Assembly (NCBI GenBank): GCA_002407925.1
Contig: DHPN01000021.1
Location: 78,131-103,045, forward strand
Direction of reading: 5' to 3'
Source: Atopobiaceae bacterium UBA5363
GTDB taxonomy: Bacteria; Actinomycetota; Coriobacteriia; Coriobacteriales; Atopobiaceae
DNA: 24,915 nt
Shown here: piece after piece, positions 1-9,700 of the stretch
How the letters are laid out: every line of letters starts with the position of its first letter
Position numbering within the stretch: position 1 is the first letter of the stretch
Notes under the pieces: model-generated
What the model was told of the DNA's origin: nothing
The model's input: only the letters and a program-made list of their open reading frames with translations
The model's database searches: none
Position numbers and translations under genes: made by a program

Positions 1-1799
1 TAATGTGCTATCTCGTGAAGTTTGAAACGATTGTCCCTCAGCGTCTTGAGTGCGGTCTGGTGCCCCTCTTCGACAAGTTGCGCGACTTCCTCGTCAATTT
101 CTCGAGCGGTGCCTTCAGAGCAGGTAAGCTCCTCGCCTCCGCCCAAGTAGCGATTACGCTGCTCTCCTAAGGCAACCATGCCGAACTTGCTGGACATACC
201 AAGCTGTGTGACCATCGCACGCGCAATCTTGGTCGCCTTTTCTATGTCGTTGGCTGCCCCTGAGCTCATATGACCGAAGATTAGCTCCTCTGCAGCACGG
301 CCACCACACAGAACAGCAATGCGCTGCTTGTACTCCTCGCGCGTCGTGAGATAGTGCTCGTCTTCCTCAGCCTGCATCGTAAAACCCAAAGCGCCAGACG
401 TACGAGGCACGATTGTGATCTTCGAAACAGGCATCTTGCCATCCTGGACGGCCGCAACAATGGCATGGCCCGTCTCATGGTACGCGACGACTTCCTTCTC
501 GTGCTCTGAGAGCACCGTTGACTTCTTCTTTTCGCCTGCGATGACAACGTCGACAGATTCCTCGATGTCTTCCTGTGTGACACGTGAGCGCCCTTGGCGG
601 ACAGCACGCAGGGCAGCCTCGTTGATCATGTTGGCGAGGTCTGCGCCAGAGGCGCCAGGAGTCGTACGGGCAATCTGGGCAAAGTCGATCCCTGGCTCCA
701 TCTTTACATCGTCTGCATGCAGCTTCAAGATCGCTTCGCGACCGGTGAGGTCAGGCAACTCAATAGGAATACGGCGGTCGAAACGCCCGGGACGCAAAAG
801 GGCGGGGTCAAGGGTGTCAGGACGGTTCGTTGCACCGAGCACGACGATACCCTTGTGATTATCGAAGCCGTCCATCTCTGTCAGAAGCTGGTTGAGCGTC
901 TGTTCGCGCTCATCATTAGAGTTAATCGACATGTCGCGACGCTTGCCGATCGTATCGATTTCATCGATGAAAACGATGCAGGGAGCCTTCTCTTTGGCCT
1001 GCTTAAATAAATCGCGCACACGAGCTGCACCACGTCCAACAAACATCTCTACAAACTCTGAACCCGATATCTGGAAGAAGGGAACCTTAGCCTCTCCTGC
1101 CACAGCCTTTGCTAGCAGCGTCTTGCCGGTCCCAGGAGGACCCACAAGCAATGCACCGCGAGGGCAGCGCGCACCTATTGCGTTGTATTTCTCTGGATGC
1201 TCAAGAAAATGTACAATTTCCTCAAGAGATTCCTTAGCCTCATCTTGGCCAGCGACATCTTTAAACCTCACGCCGGTTTCCTTGTCTGCGACGATCCTCG
1301 CATTGGACTTGCCAGCTCCACCCAAGCCACCGAAGCCCCCGCCGCCAAAGTTCATCGAAGGACCGTCGTCACCCATGGACTTTTTGAGCTGTCGGTTAAG
1401 AGCCCAGCCGCCAAGCCAGATGAGAGCGATGGGCAAGACATAGCTGAGGAACAGATAAAGCCATATGCTGTTGTTGCTGTTGTCTACCGTTGCAGCAAAC
1501 TGCACATTATGGTCTTCCAGACGACTTGTAAGGGTGTCATCATTGGGCCATGAGGTGGTTTCATATACAACGCCACTCTCTGAGGTATAAAACGATATTT
1601 TTGAGTTTGAAGAGTCAAGCTCAACACTTTTGACCTCGTCGTTATCCACCATAGAGAGAAACTCACTATAGCTCACATCTTTAACCTGGTTTTGTTGGAG
1701 GTTTGGATACAGTATCTGGTTAACCGCTATAGCCACAGCAATCGCAATGATCACGTACAGGATCATCGACTGCCGCTTCTTCTTGTCGTTCATTTCCAT
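1..1799 (-). CDS. ftsH: ATP-dependent zinc metalloprotease FtsH (C-terminus cut by window edge)
   Basis: Membrane-bound AAA+ protease that degrades misfolded membrane proteins and short-lived regulators. The frame stays open from the start to the window edge, giving 599 residues of a family that is usually 600-680 long, so only the extreme C-terminus is missing. A first membrane segment lies at about residues 10-32, an extracytoplasmic loop follows, and a second segment is at about 118-138. A glycine-rich linker then leads into the AAA module, with Walker A GPPGTGKT at 220-227. The zinc motif HETGH is at 441-445. I chose the ATG at 1799 because an AGGAG lies six bases upstream; a second in-frame ATG at 1793 is further from it. 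It is the last gene of the minus-strand series and is separated from the L,D-transpeptidase gene upstream by about 115 bases. Confidence 0.96.
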   Translation of the reverse strand, partial: MEMNDKKKRQSMILYVIIAIAVAIAVNQILYPNLQQNQVKDVSYSEFLSMVDNDEVKSVELDSSNSKISFYTSESGVVYETTSWPNDDTLTSRLEDHNVQFAATVDNSNNSIWLYLFLSYVLPIALIWLGGWALNRQLKKSMGDDGPSMNFGGGGFGGLGGAGKSNARIVADKETGVRFKDVAGQDEAKESLEEIVHFLEHPEKYNAIGARCPRGALLVGPPGTGKTLLAKAVAGEAKVPFFQISGSEFVEMFVGRGAARVRDLFKQAKEKAPCIVFIDEIDTIGKRRDMSINSNDEREQTLNQLLTEMDGFDNHKGIVVLGATNRPDTLDPALLRPGRFDRRIPIELPDLTGREAILKLHADDVKMEPGIDFAQIARTTPGASGADLANMINEAALRAVRQGRSRVTQEDIEESVDVVIAGEKKKSTVLSEHEKEVVAYHETGHAIVAAVQDGKMPVSKITIVPRTSGALGFTMQAEEDEHYLTTREEYKQRIAVLCGGRAAEELIFGHMSSGAANDIEKATKIARAMVTQLGMSSKFGMVALGEQRNRYLGGGEELTCSEGTAREIDEEVAQLVEEGHQTALKTLRDNRFKLHEIAH

Positions 1800-1914
1800 A
1801 TAAGGCTCCTATCACCCGGTATTCAAGAGCCGGGACGCTGTTTGCAGGATACCCAACTAGACGCATTTCACTCACTTACAAACTTAGGTAGCCCTTTACT
1901 AAACGTCATCCTTC
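1800..1914 (-). other. ftsH leader / intergenic region with small hairpin
   Basis: This 115-base gap separates the transpeptidase stop from the ftsH start. It holds the ftsH ribosome-binding site (AGGAG) and a five-base inverted repeat, CCCGG/CCGGG at 1815-1819 and 1830-1834, just upstream of it. A TATCCT-like -10 can be seen near 1850 but has no convincing -35, so I do not call a promoter. No intrinsic terminator is visible for the upstream gene. Confidence 0.4.
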
Positions 1915-3504
1915 TTAATCGTGCACGACCACAACGTCTCCAACTTTAACAAGACTATATAGAGAGGCTGCAGCACTGGCTGGCAGATTCACACAGCCAT
2001 GACTTCCATTGGTTTGATAGATCGTTCCACCAAAGCTTGAGCGCCATGTGGCATCATGCAGCGCAACTAAATTGCCGATGAATGGTATCCAATAATCCAC
2101 ATAGCTGGTATAAGTCGGATTGCCCTCTGCATCGACTTCTGGGGAGATCAACTTTACGCGAGAGCCGCTCGACGCAGTTGAAGTCATATACGAATCGATG
2201 GAATATACGCCGGTTGGCGTGTCATACCCCTTTGCGCTGTTGCCTGAGACGATATCTGACTCCCATGTCACTGAGCCATTGTCGTAGAGCTTCGCATGCT
2301 GTGTCGTGAGATTGATGTCAATCCAGCGGCTGCCCCAATCAGCTGCTCCCGGCGACCAAACGGAGGCCGTCTGCTTCATGGGAATCTCAATGGTCCCAGC
2401 ACTTCCCGACTCAATTGCCGAAGAGATCGAGTCAGCAAGGGAGGCGCCATCGATATTCCAGCCGTATGTGCCACCGCTGACCGTGTACGAGGAGCCGTCA
2501 GGTGTTGTGTAATTGCGCGTCGTGCTCACCGAATCAAGCTGGGATGAGAACTCTCCTTGCGCCCATGCTGTGATTGCATCGGTATCGACACTAACAGAGA
2601 AGTCATCATTGATCGTCAGCCAGCTCGCCAGCTGGTCCTTTGTGACCTCGGCCACCTGTGTGCCGCCGACGGTAAGAGACTGCGTCGCCCCAAGCAAAGC
2701 ATTCGCTTGGCTAACGGCTGTTTGGAGGTTAGCATCATCTGAGGTAACGCTCGGATGTATGTAGGCATCGTCGGTAAGCACAAGCGTGCTGTCAAACACC
2801 TGTAGGGCATCAGAAACCTGTGCTTCGACAACATCTGAATTGAGAGCTGTGCCCTGTTTTTCTGCAACTATCGCAAAGGTTGAGCTCGTGTTGTCATAGG
2901 CCATGGTCGCATCAGTCGATTGCGTCGCCTTTTGGTTGTAGGAGTCAACCGCTGAGTCCACCTCGTCTTTGAGAGAGTCCTCATCGAAGCTCGATTCATA
3001 GATAGGCGCTATATCATGAGAAGAAAAGACAGCAATAGGCCATAGCCATGGATTTTGTTGAGAAATGATCGAGGCAGCGAATGCCTTATCATTGAATTTT
3101 AAGTCCACATCCGAGCCTTTGATCTCCATAGAAAAGCCACTGGAATCACTGACTGAAAGCACATGATTGGCTACGGACGTAGCTACTGAGGAAGCCACTT
3201 CAGAAGCCGGTTGCAATGAGATGTCATCGCCATTCAATACTGAACGCGGATAGACAACGAAGTTGAACACGGCGAACCCTAGAAAGTAAAACGCAAGCAG
3301 AATCGCAACTATCACTAGCACGGGGGCAAGAGGCCTTGGACGATGCTTGTTGCTCTTTTTGCCAAAAGTTCCAGAGGAATTCAACCCGCTATGCACAGGA
3401 TAGACATGTGCCCCCACTGGAGCAGACGCCTGGACGGCTGTGCGCTGTGTATATAAATGCGCCCCGGTGCGCCTACGCGCACTATGCCGTACGTTCCTTG
3501 CCAT
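1915..3504 (-). CDS. Membrane-anchored L,D-transpeptidase (YkuD family) with peptidoglycan-binding region
   Basis: Predicted cell-wall enzyme that forms 3-3 crosslinks or attaches groups to peptidoglycan stem peptides outside the membrane. The 529-residue product has an arginine-rich cytoplasmic N-terminus, then one hydrophobic segment at about 59-82 that looks like an uncleaved anchor. A long extracellular region of about 100-390 resembles the PG_binding_4 domains that usually precede this catalytic module. The YkuD domain runs from about 393 to the end. His483, followed by SHGCVNLP with His502 and the nucleophile Cys504, matches the family's active-site signature. It is transcribed away from the neighbouring RNA methyltransferase gene across an 86-base spacer. 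The start ATG has only a purine-rich, weak ribosome-binding site. The family call is firm, but its exact wall substrate cannot be read from sequence. Confidence 0.92.
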   Translation of the reverse strand: MARNVRHSARRRTGAHLYTQRTAVQASAPVGAHVYPVHSGLNSSGTFGKKSNKHRPRPLAPVLVIVAILLAFYFLGFAVFNFVVYPRSVLNGDDISLQPASEVASSVATSVANHVLSVSDSSGFSMEIKGSDVDLKFNDKAFAASIISQQNPWLWPIAVFSSHDIAPIYESSFDEDSLKDEVDSAVDSYNQKATQSTDATMAYDNTSSTFAIVAEKQGTALNSDVVEAQVSDALQVFDSTLVLTDDAYIHPSVTSDDANLQTAVSQANALLGATQSLTVGGTQVAEVTKDQLASWLTINDDFSVSVDTDAITAWAQGEFSSQLDSVSTTRNYTTPDGSSYTVSGGTYGWNIDGASLADSISSAIESGSAGTIEIPMKQTASVWSPGAADWGSRWIDINLTTQHAKLYDNGSVTWESDIVSGNSAKGYDTPTGVYSIDSYMTSTASSGSRVKLISPEVDAEGNPTYTSYVDYWIPFIGNLVALHDATWRSSFGGTIYQTNGSHGCVNLPASAAASLYSLVKVGDVVVVHD

Positions 3505-3590
3505 ACAATGTTCTTCTTTCTTCTGGAACTGGCAGCCTGTGTTGGATAATAGTAACGCTAACTAAGAAGACTGTCGGCGAGGAGAAGCGA
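3505..3590. promoter_or_regulatory. Divergent intergenic region with overlapping -10-like elements
   Basis: This 86-base spacer must carry the 5' signals of both divergent genes. GATAATAGT near 3544-3552 reads as GATAAT on the plus strand and as TATTAT on the minus strand, so the best -10 candidates of the two directions overlap. The -35 matches are poor on both sides (CTGGAA at 17-base spacing for plus). The plus gene has a clear GAGGAG ribosome-binding site just before 3591. Confidence 0.35.
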
Positions 3591-4451
3591 ATGACGCTAC
3601 ATAGAGTTGACAAGCTCTCAGATGAGAGGCTCACAGAGTATGTTCGACTTACAGACCATCAGCTCAGGGACCTCGTTGACCCAGCACACTCACGCATGAT
3701 TTGCGAGTCAGCGCTTGTGATCAAAACAGCGCTTGACATGAATTTGGTGCCCAGCTCTCTTTTTATAGAGGAAAGGCGTATGGAATCTATCAAAGATATC
3801 CTCGATCGCATACCCTCTGAGGTGCCGATATACGTCGCGACGGGCGATCTTATGTCCGCCGTTTGTGGCTACCATGTCACAAGGGGAGTCCTCGGCTGTT
3901 TTCCGCGGCCGAAGCAAATGACTGTGGAAGAGGCGCTCAAGGGTGCCACGCGCATTGCCGTTCTTGAAGACATTGTGGACGTGACCAATGTGGGAGCCAT
4001 ATTCCGCTCTGCTGCTGCCTTGGGAATCGACGCCCTTTTGCTGGCACCACGCTGCGCTGACCCACTCAATCGCAGGGCTATCCGCGTTTCTATGGGAACT
4101 GTCTTGCAGGTTCCTTGGGCAAGGATGGCAGACCCCTGGCCAAAAGCAACATTTGAGCTGCTGCATGCACAAGGGTTTACCTGTGCGGCCATGGCCCTTG
4201 ACGAGAGCGCGGTAGCTCTCGACAACCCCATGCTGTCCTCACTTGGCCGCTTAGCCCTTTTCTTTGGGACCGAAGGCGACGGGCTTACGCACGAAAGCCT
4301 TGAAGGCTGCGATATGAAAATAACCATTCCCATGTGCCATGGGGTAGATTCACTGAACGTCGCCGCAGCCTCCGCTGTTGCTTTTTGGCAACTTTGCCAC
4401 CATAGACATGCGCAAGGAATCAGCGGCGCCTTCCCGCCGCAGGCCCACTAA
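3591..4451 (+). CDS. SpoU/TrmH-family RNA 2'-O-ribose methyltransferase
   Basis: Knotted (SPOUT) methyltransferase that transfers a methyl group from SAM to a ribose 2'-OH in rRNA or tRNA; the target cannot be assigned from sequence. All three family motifs are present in the 286-residue product: NVGAIFRS at 133-140, FGTEGDGL at 225-232 and IPMCHGVDSLNVAAA at 246-260. Residues 1-115 form the variable substrate-binding N-terminal part. The open frame extends upstream to 3336, but the ATG at 3591 has a good GAGGAG site and matches where family similarity begins; the upstream part would overlap the divergent transpeptidase gene. It is one of only two plus-strand genes here. Its last 32 bases overlap the 3' end of ffh in antisense. 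Confidence 0.93.
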   Translation: MTLHRVDKLSDERLTEYVRLTDHQLRDLVDPAHSRMICESALVIKTALDMNLVPSSLFIEERRMESIKDILDRIPSEVPIYVATGDLMSAVCGYHVTRGVLGCFPRPKQMTVEEALKGATRIAVLEDIVDVTNVGAIFRSAAALGIDALLLAPRCADPLNRRAIRVSMGTVLQVPWARMADPWPKATFELLHAQGFTCAAMALDESAVALDNPMLSSLGRLALFFGTEGDGLTHESLEGCDMKITIPMCHGVDSLNVAAASAVAFWQLCHHRHAQGISGAFPPQAH

Positions 4452-5802
4452 TGTTACGCATCATAGAACGCATTTGGCGACGAGCTTGCTTGGAGTTCGC
4501 CGCAGTCCCTGCCATCTGGCGCATCTTGCCCATCATCTTGTTCGCTTCGCTCCATTGCTTCAGCAAGACGTTCACCTCTTGAACCGTACGCCCTGAGCCG
4601 TCTGCGATACGGCGACGGCGCTGGCCGTTGATCTTTTTCGGTCGCGCGCGCTCGTCAGGGGTCATCGAGCGAATCATGGCCTCCACTTTAGCGATCTGTG
4701 TCTCATCGACCTCAGTGTTAGTTTGAGCAGCTAAGCGCTCTGCTCCAGGAATCATTCCCATGAGCTTCTTCAAGCCGCCCATTTTGCGTATTTGTTGCAT
4801 CTGGGCAAGCATGTCGTCCATCGTAAAGCCGGTTTTGAGCATGCGCTCTGCGTCGGCCATATCCTGTTGCGTGGCGACTTTTTGAGCTTGCTCAATAATG
4901 CCTACAACGTCTCCCATGCCAAGAATGCGTTTGGCCATGCGATCCGGATGAAAGACTTCCAATGAATCCGGCTTCTCACCCATCGACACAAACTTGATAG
5001 GCTTGCCCGTGACAGCACGCACAGACAGTGCGCCTCCGCCGCGAGCATCACCGTCGAGTTTGGACATGATCACGCCATCGAAATCGACGCGCTCAGCAAA
5101 AGTCGACACCACATTGACGATGTCCTGGCCGGTCATGGCATCGACGACCATGAGGATTTGATCTGGCTTCACAGCCTTTTTGATATCGACGGCCTCTTTC
5201 ATCATGTCTTCGTCAATTTGAAGACGCCCGGCCGTATCGACGATCACGATGTCGCAGAGGCGATCTACCGCATCGACAACTGAGCCCTTCGCAACAACAA
5301 CAGCATCTTTGCCGTTGCCACGATAGACCGGAACGCCAATTTCTGATCCCAGCGTCGCGAGCTGGTCAGCTGCTGCCGGCCGGTGCGTGTCGCAGGCAGC
5401 CAGAAGGGGACTGTGGCCTTTGGACTTGAGCAGGTAGGCAAGCTTGGCAGCAGCTGTGGTCTTGCCGGAACCCTGCAGGCCGACCAGCATAATCACATTC
5501 GGAGTTCGATTTTGCGCGAGCACAAGCTTTGAATCGGTCGAGCCAAGCAACTCAGTAAGCTGATCCAAAACGATTTTGACGACATTTTGGGCCGGCGTGA
5601 GGGAGTCAAGGACCTCTGAGCTCATGCACTTGGTCTTGCAAGCCGCGACGAACTCCTTTACGACGCGATAGTTGACATCAGCCTCGAGAAGAGCCATGCG
5701 GATCTCGCGCATAGCGCTGTTGATGTCATCTTCGGTGAGACGGCCCTTCCCCCGCAACTTTGAAAATGTGTCTTGAAGACGATCAGAAAGACTGTTGAAC
5801 AT
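4420..5802 (-). CDS. ffh: Signal recognition particle GTPase Ffh (SRP54)
   Basis: Protein subunit of the bacterial SRP. It binds signal sequences and 4.5S RNA and delivers ribosomes to FtsY at the membrane. From the ATG at 5802 it has 460 residues, a normal length. The N domain is followed by the GTPase with GLQGSGKT at 108-115, DTAGR at 189-193 and SKLDGDARGG at 247-256. A methionine-rich M domain follows, with an RNA-binding stretch containing QRRRRIADGSG and a basic tail. The frame opens further upstream, but those codons overlap ftsY and do not resemble the family. The start lies four bases after the ftsY stop, behind an AGGGG, so the SRP protein and its receptor are probably made from one message. 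The 4.5S RNA gene is not in the window. Confidence 0.97.
   Translation of the reverse strand: MFNSLSDRLQDTFSKLRGKGRLTEDDINSAMREIRMALLEADVNYRVVKEFVAACKTKCMSSEVLDSLTPAQNVVKIVLDQLTELLGSTDSKLVLAQNRTPNVIMLVGLQGSGKTTAAAKLAYLLKSKGHSPLLAACDTHRPAAADQLATLGSEIGVPVYRGNGKDAVVVAKGSVVDAVDRLCDIVIVDTAGRLQIDEDMMKEAVDIKKAVKPDQILMVVDAMTGQDIVNVVSTFAERVDFDGVIMSKLDGDARGGGALSVRAVTGKPIKFVSMGEKPDSLEVFHPDRMAKRILGMGDVVGIIEQAQKVATQQDMADAERMLKTGFTMDDMLAQMQQIRKMGGLKKLMGMIPGAERLAAQTNTEVDETQIAKVEAMIRSMTPDERARPKKINGQRRRRIADGSGRTVQEVNVLLKQWSEANKMMGKMRQMAGTAANSKQARRQMRSMMRNISGPAAGRRR
4423..4440. other. GC-rich hairpin inside the trmH/ffh 3' overlap
   Basis: GCGGCG at 4423-4428 and CGCCGC at 4435-4440 form a perfect six-base stem with a six-base loop. 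It lies inside the region where the two convergent coding sequences overlap. Neither side is followed by a T-tract, so it is not a standard intrinsic terminator. It could still slow or stabilise transcript ends from either direction. Confidence 0.4.
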
Positions 5803-5806
5803 AGGT

Positions 5807-6712
5807 CTAGTTCCCCTCATCCGCACCAACAAGTGCCTGCGCGTATGCGAGCGCATCAAAGGCCTGCAAATCCTCTAGTGCCTCGCCGACGCCTATCCGA
5901 AAGATAGGCAGACTCAGCTCATGGGCTATGGCTACCGCAATGCCGCCTTTCGCAGTGCCGTCGAGCTTCGTGATGATGAGACCGTCAACATCCAGAGCCT
6001 CATTAAACTCCTTGGCCTGTGCCAATCCGTTTTGCCCAGTTGTCGCATCGATGACAAGCACAACCGCGACGGGCATGGGTGAGCGCTTGCGCGTCACGCG
6101 CACGATCTTCTGCAGCTCGCGCATCAACTCTGGGGAGGTGTGCAGGCGGCCAGCAGTATCGATGAGAACAAGCTCAGAGCCCAGGCGCTCTGCCGTAGCA
6201 AGCACGTCATAGCAAACGCTGGCTGGGTCGGCGCCGCGCTCTCTTGTGACGACACGAACGTCTGCCCTCTTCCCCCAAACTTCAAGCTGCTCTATCGCTG
6301 CCGCTCGGAAGGTGTCGGCTCCCCCGATGAGGCATGCGCGCCCTTGGCGTTTTGCCGCGCCAGCAATCTTGCCAACTGTTGTCGTCTTGCCCGCTCCGTT
6401 GATTCCAACAAAAAGGACGCAGCTAGGAAGGTCCTCAAAAGGGTCTCTTGCCGCCTTCGGAAAAACAGCCGCCAGACGGGCAGCAAGAGCTTGACGCAGC
6501 TGCTCCGGCCGCTTCAAGTTGTCCCGTGCGGCACGCTCACGCAGATCATCAGTCACCTCGAGGGCGACCTTCCCACCGATATCCCCCATCACAAGGCGAT
6601 CTTCAAGATCTTCCCAAAAGTTCTCGTCAACCTCGCCGCCCATGTAAAAAACTTCAGAGAGCGCCTCACGAGAGCGGGAAAGTCCTTTGCGTAATCTATC
6701 CCGTAGGTTCAT
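5807..6712 (-). CDS. ftsY: Signal recognition particle receptor GTPase FtsY
   Basis: Membrane-associated SRP receptor that pairs with Ffh and hands translating ribosomes to the translocon. The 301 residues form a compact NG module. The long acidic A domain of E. coli FtsY is absent, as is common in Gram-positives; only a short basic N-terminus (MNLRDRLRKGLSRSR) remains, and it could serve as a lipid-binding helix. GTPase motifs: GINGAGKT at 103-110, DTFRAAA near 133-139, DTAGR at 185-189 and TKLDGTAKGG at 248-257. Its ATG shares one base with the smc stop (TGATG), which suggests translational coupling. ffh follows four bases downstream. Confidence 0.97.
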   Translation of the reverse strand: MNLRDRLRKGLSRSREALSEVFYMGGEVDENFWEDLEDRLVMGDIGGKVALEVTDDLRERAARDNLKRPEQLRQALAARLAAVFPKAARDPFEDLPSCVLFVGINGAGKTTTVGKIAGAAKRQGRACLIGGADTFRAAAIEQLEVWGKRADVRVVTRERGADPASVCYDVLATAERLGSELVLIDTAGRLHTSPELMRELQKIVRVTRKRSPMPVAVVLVIDATTGQNGLAQAKEFNEALDVDGLIITKLDGTAKGGIAVAIAHELSLPIFRIGVGEALEDLQAFDALAYAQALVGADEGN

Positions 6713-9700
6713 CAGGCTGCCACCACCTTCCCAGTTATGCGATCAAGACGTTGACTCACGACTTGACTCACGCCATCAGCGCGCATGGACACGCCGTATA
6801 GCACATCAGCTTGCTCCATCGTACGTCTTTGATGGCTGATCACGAGCAGTTGGGTCGACTTTTTCAGCTGATCGATCGCATCAAGCAACTTGGTCAAATT
6901 TGCGTCATCGAGGGCTGCCTCAACTTCATCGAAGATATAAAACGGGACGGTTCGTGTCTTATACACAGCAAATAGCAGGGCAAGAGCTGTAAGGGACCGC
7001 TCTCCCCCGCTCATGAGCATCATTTTGGCGAGCTTTTTGCCACGAGGCTGTGCAGAGATCTCCACGCCACTCTCCTCAAGGTGCTCAGGATCCGTTAACT
7101 CCAAGCAAGCCTTACCGCCTGGAAACAGTAATGAGAACATCTCAGAAAAGTTCTTGTTGACTGCCTCAAAGGTGGTTATGAACTGCTTGCGCATCTTGCG
7201 ATCTATCGCGGCAGTGATCTTTCGCAGAGCTGCCTTCGCACGTTCGAGGTCGTCAACTTGGCTGCCAATGTAGTCGGCACGGGACTTAAGCTTCGTATAC
7301 TCGTCCATAGCGACCTCGTTGACCGGACCGAGGCCGTCAATTTGGGCCTCCAGAGATCCTACTTTGCGTTGCGTTTCCTCACGGTTTTCCAACTCGGGTA
7401 GCTCGAGGGCCTCCTCGACAGACTTCCCATAGCCTGTGATGGCGTCAACGGCGTGCTTTACCTCTACTTCTATTTTGCCAAGCTCAACCTTTGTGACGGC
7501 AGCGCTTTCCTTAGCGCGATCAAGCCGGGACGAAGCCTCCTCGACAGCTTTTTTCGCCTCGCTGATAGTCTGCTTCAGCGAGTCAGAGTTGGCCTCTTCG
7601 AGGGAAGCGCGATCTTTAAGGCGCGAGGCCCAGGAAAGCGCAGAGGAGTGGATTGACTCGTAGCGCTCATGAAGCGGCTCGACGCGCAAGCGAACGACAT
7701 CGAGAGACGCAGCGGCTTCTTGTGTAGCAAAGATGCGATCCTTGAGGTCCTTCACGGCTCGGGAAAGCTCCTTCTCACGAGAGCTAAGATGATTTTCGCG
7801 TTCGACAACTGTTGCTAGGTGCAGCTTTGCGTTGGAAAGCCTCTTTTCAATCTCGCGCTCTTCTTGCAGGGCTTGGCTGCGCTTGCTTGTCAGTTTTTCA
7901 AGACGTCGTGTAAGCCCCCCTACCTGCTTTGTAGCCGCTTCAGCGGCATCTTTGTGACGGTTGACCTCCTGGCGCGCCCCTTCGACCCTTGCCGCCTCGG
8001 CAGCGCGGGAGCGCTCCACCTGGTCGCGCTCAGAATCAAAAGAGTCGCGCTGGGCAGAAAGCCTCCCCAGCTCCGAGGTCAAAGAGGAAAGTCCGCCGGC
8101 AAGTTGGGCCTCTTCTTCTTTGGCGTGCGCGCTGAGGTCGCGGGCGCCGCTGAGCGCCTCCTCGGCCGCAGCAAGCGACTTTGCAGCTTCCACAGATGCC
8201 TGCTGGAAAATTGGCACATGACGTTTCGCCTCGCGAAGCTTCCTTTTGCGCTCAAGCGCCCCGCGTTCAGAGGAGTCGGCCTCGCCGACACGTATGCGTC
8301 CGTCGCTGCGGACGATTGCGCCATCAAGACAGACGTAGCTGAGCTCAGGATGGCGTTTGCGCGCCTCAAGCGCCTCCCCAAGCTCTGAGATCACGCGCAC
8401 TTTCCCCAGCAGCGCGGTTAAGGCATCTTTGTTGGCCGGCAGGACATGAGCCTGGGCAAGCAGGGCCGTCCCAGGCAGGCCGTCTGGCTGAGAAAGTTCG
8501 ACGTCTGCGCGGCGCACAACGAAGGTCGCCGTCCCCTTGGCTTTGCAAGCCTGCGCCTCTTTGGCAAGGGCAAGGGCGTCTTGATCGTCATCTACGACAA
8601 GGGCGGCAAGGTCATCTCCAAGCAGAGACTCAACTGCAGCTTCGAGCGTTGGAGGCACCTCGATTAGATCAGCGACGCGACAAAGCACACGACTTGCTAC
8701 TGAGCCGTCAACAAGAGCCGCTACGAGCCCACTGTGATTTTCGCTGGCACGATCAAGGGCTTCAAGAGCGCTGAGATCTGCTTCCGCTGAGGCAAGGTCC
8801 CTTCTTTTTGTGTCTGCGGCCTTTCGAGCCGTGTTAACGCGTGCTCTGCAAGTACTGATTTGCTCTCCGGCGGCCTTCGCCTTTTCATGGGCCTCAGTGA
8901 GCTTCTTCTCCATTTCCTGCTTACGAGCAGTGCGTCTAACAAGCGCAGATAACAGCTCGTCGGTTTGCTCGCCGATGCGGCGCAAGCGCTCAGCATACAT
9001 CTCGTCGGCCTTCGTGGCAGCGTCAATTTGGTCACGCAGCTTGGCGTAGACAAGGGTTTCCTGGTCCGCCTTGCGTTGCAGCTCGTGCAACGATGAGGAG
9101 AGGCTGCCCACCTCAGCTCCGATATGCTGACGGCGCTTGGTCGCTTGGTCGGCTTCGCGGGCATAGTCTGAGACGGATTTCTTCAGCGTCTCAACGGCGG
9201 CGCGGGTGGCAGCTAGTTCATTGGCCACGCTATCGTGCTCCTGCGCACTGTCGGCACGCTGCTTGTCCATCGTCGAAAGCCGCATGCGCATCTCGGAAAG
9301 GCGGTCGACCATGTTCTTGCCCTTTTCCTCCAGAAGGCGCATGTCAGACCCCATGCGCCCAAGTGCATCTTGCATACGACGACGCTGTTCATCGAGGTCA
9401 CCAACAAAGATGCCTTTTTGCTCGAGCAGGCTCTGGTAGCGATTGAGGTCTCCTTGGCGCTCCTCAAGCTGATAACGTACCAGCTCCGCCGATGCAAGAG
9501 CCTCCTTGTCCTGCGAAGACAGCGTGCGATACCTCGCTTGCAGCCGGCGCAGGTCGTCTACCGCAAGGATGGTTTGCAAGTTTTGAACCTTATTTGTGAG
9601 CTCGCGGCGGCGTTTGACTTGATCTACCTGGCGTTCGAGTGGACGCAAGCGCCGAGCTATCTCACGCTGCACGTCTTTTGCACGAACGAGATTGACGTTC

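Noticed and set aside
3336..3590. N-terminal extension of the RNA methyltransferase frame
   Set aside because: It overlaps the divergent transpeptidase coding region and the spacer, has no family similarity, and a good ribosome-binding site supports the ATG at 3591.
5803..5859. Longer ffh start overlapping ftsY
   Set aside because: The added arginine-rich residues do not match Ffh proteins, while MFNSLSDRL at 5802 is the usual start.
7819..8388. Long plus-strand open frame opposite smc
   Set aside because: It is antisense to the coiled-coil region of smc, has no recognisable domain or ribosome-binding site, and is explained by codon bias of the real gene.
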